NCBI GenBank assembly: GCA_016290325.1
Contig: JAEETL010000010.1
Coordinates: forward strand, 1 to 64,000
Length of the DNA stretch: 64,000 nt
Direction of reading: 5' to 3'
From: Muribaculaceae bacterium
GTDB lineage: Bacteria; Bacteroidota; Bacteroidia; Bacteroidales; Muribaculaceae
This document shows, piece by piece, positions 63,151 through 64,000 of this stretch; the first letter of the stretch is position 1; every line of letters begins with the position of its first letter. The notes under the pieces were generated by a model. It made no database searches. It was not told where the DNA came from and saw only the letters and a list, made by a program, of their open reading frames with translations. Both the position numbers and the translations under genes were made by a program.

Positions 63151-64000
63151 TTGGATTCAGTTTATACAACACCGCTAATTATTGCGCTCATCGCGCTTCT
63201 GTGCTCGGCTTTCTTCTCGGGCATGGAGATCGCCTTTGTGAGCTCCAACAAGGTGCGTGCCGAGATTGAGATGGCACGAGGCGGTATCATTAACCGCATT
63301 CTCAACATATATTACCGCAACCGCGAGATGTTCATCTCCACCCTGCTCATCGGCAACAATATCGCCAATATCGTTTACTCGATGGCCATGGCCAAGTTGC
63401 TGACCATTCCCTTGGAACAGTGGATACACAACGAGGCGTTGTTGCTGTTGGCCCAGACGCTGATTGCCACGCTCATCATCCTTGTCTTTGGCGAGTTTGT
63501 ACCCAAGACGATGTTCCGCATCAATCCCAATGCCTCGTTGCGCACGGCATCCATACCGCTTTTCATGGTTTATTGTCTGCTATATCCCATCTCTCGCTTT
63601 ACCGAGTGGATGTCGGCAGCGTTGATGAAACTGTTTGGTGTCAAAATTGATTCCACGCGCATGAGGTTGCTCACGGTCGATGAGCTTGATGCCTATCTGC
63701 AGGAGAATATCGACAAGCGTGAGGACGAAAACAAAACCGTCGAGCGCGAGGTGAAAATCTTTGAGAATGCCCTTGACTTTAGCGACACTAGACTGAGGGA
63801 CTGCATGGTACCACGCAATGAGATTGTCGCCGTTAATGTCGAGGACACCGAGCGTGCCGACCTGGTCAAGCTCTTTACCCGCTCAGGCCTGTCCAAGATT
63901 GTGGTCTATAAAGAGAACATCGACGATGTCATCGGATTCATTCAGGTGAGTGAGCTCTTTGTCACCGATGTGGACTGGAAGACGCGCCTCAAACCCGTCG
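63151..64000 (+). CDS. CNNM/CBS-domain membrane protein (hemolysin family), TTG start, 3'-truncated by window edge
   Basis: About 283 residues are visible; the gene runs past 64000. The only possible start after the in-frame TGA at 63115 is the TTG at 63151, which gives M-DSVYTTPLIIALIALL. CNNM/DUF21 domain (about 5-190, with FFSGMEIAFVSSNK, ISTLLIGNNIANIVYS and VFGEFVPKTMFR) followed by a CBS pair opening DCMVPRNEIVAVNVED. Paralogous to gldE at 24695, and likewise TTG-initiated. Probably ion-transport or Mg-homeostasis related. Confidence 0.85.
   Translation, partial: MDSVYTTPLIIALIALLCSAFFSGMEIAFVSSNKVRAEIEMARGGIINRILNIYYRNREMFISTLLIGNNIANIVYSMAMAKLLTIPLEQWIHNEALLLLAQTLIATLIILVFGEFVPKTMFRINPNASLRTASIPLFMVYCLLYPISRFTEWMSAALMKLFGVKIDSTRMRLLTVDELDAYLQENIDKREDENKTVEREVKIFENALDFSDTRLRDCMVPRNEIVAVNVEDTERADLVKLFTRSGLSKIVVYKENIDDVIGFIQVSELFVTDVDWKTRLKPV

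Overview
The window is chromosomal DNA from a Bacteroidales bacterium, most like Muribaculaceae or Prevotellaceae. Four things point there. Promoters have the Bacteroidetes form, TTG about 20 bp ahead of TAnnTTTG, and recur before many genes. Start codons have A/T-rich leaders without Shine-Dalgarno sequences. Four secreted proteins share a C-terminal tail resembling a type IX secretion sorting signal. The gene content also fits: GldE-type CNNM protein, DUF3078 barrel, pyrG-yidC pair, class II aldolase, and a spermidine route through carboxyspermidine dehydrogenase. No plasmid, phage or IS transposase gene is visible. Transcription start sites named below are inferred from sequence, not measured.

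Layout. 1-3410 (+): a P1-family peptidase cut by the window edge, a class I amidotransferase-like protein with an extra C-terminal domain, a rhodanese lipoprotein and a MutT hydrolase. 3494-10900 (-): a large subtilisin-like protease, an unknown secreted protein and carboxyspermidine dehydrogenase. 11120-26032 (+): a TonB-receptor-like barrel, two tandem paralogous secreted proteins, a 1764-residue mosaic secreted protein and GldE. 26175-40528 (-): a TraB/GumN protein; a seven-gene envelope cluster (C69 dipeptidase, two small unknowns, DUF3078, an unknown, GH25 lysozyme, TM2 protein); a four-helix-bundle gene; and the housekeeping genes yidC, pyrG, truA and speA. 40863-44258 (+): aldolase, tRNA-Pro(GGG), GH53 galactanase and a DMT permease. 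44521-47325 (-): aroB, a HAD hydrolase and a DUF5715/M15-like lipoprotein. 47622-64000 (+): a six-gene locus built around a tubulin/FtsZ-like GTPase and a giant actin-fold (ASKHA) ATPase, followed by yraN, a dockerin-bearing phosphoesterase, trmD, an FtsB/DivIC-like protein, coaX, an outer-membrane barrel, lptC and a second CNNM/CBS protein cut by the window end.

The strongest candidate for an undescribed system is 47622-56369. It encodes a lipoprotein with a degenerate vWA domain, a four-helix membrane protein, a tubulin-like protein, a 1148-residue protein with an actin/Hsp70-type ATPase core, a membrane-anchored coiled-coil protein and a zinc-ribbon membrane protein. They are co-oriented behind one good promoter. 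A tubulin homologue and an actin homologue in one operon with membrane and sensor-like partners suggests an envelope-linked cytoskeletal or remodelling machine.

The second theme is non-coding structure. Degenerate arrays with a 7-nt period fill many intergenic gaps, including four of the five gaps of the cytoskeletal operon. Two such arrays in inverted orientation bracket the four-helix-bundle gene. Oppositely oriented copies of a cloverleaf-like palindromic element flank aroB. A run of mini-hairpins lies at 24291-24553. A free-standing promoter plus terminator at 27196-27317 may define a small RNA.
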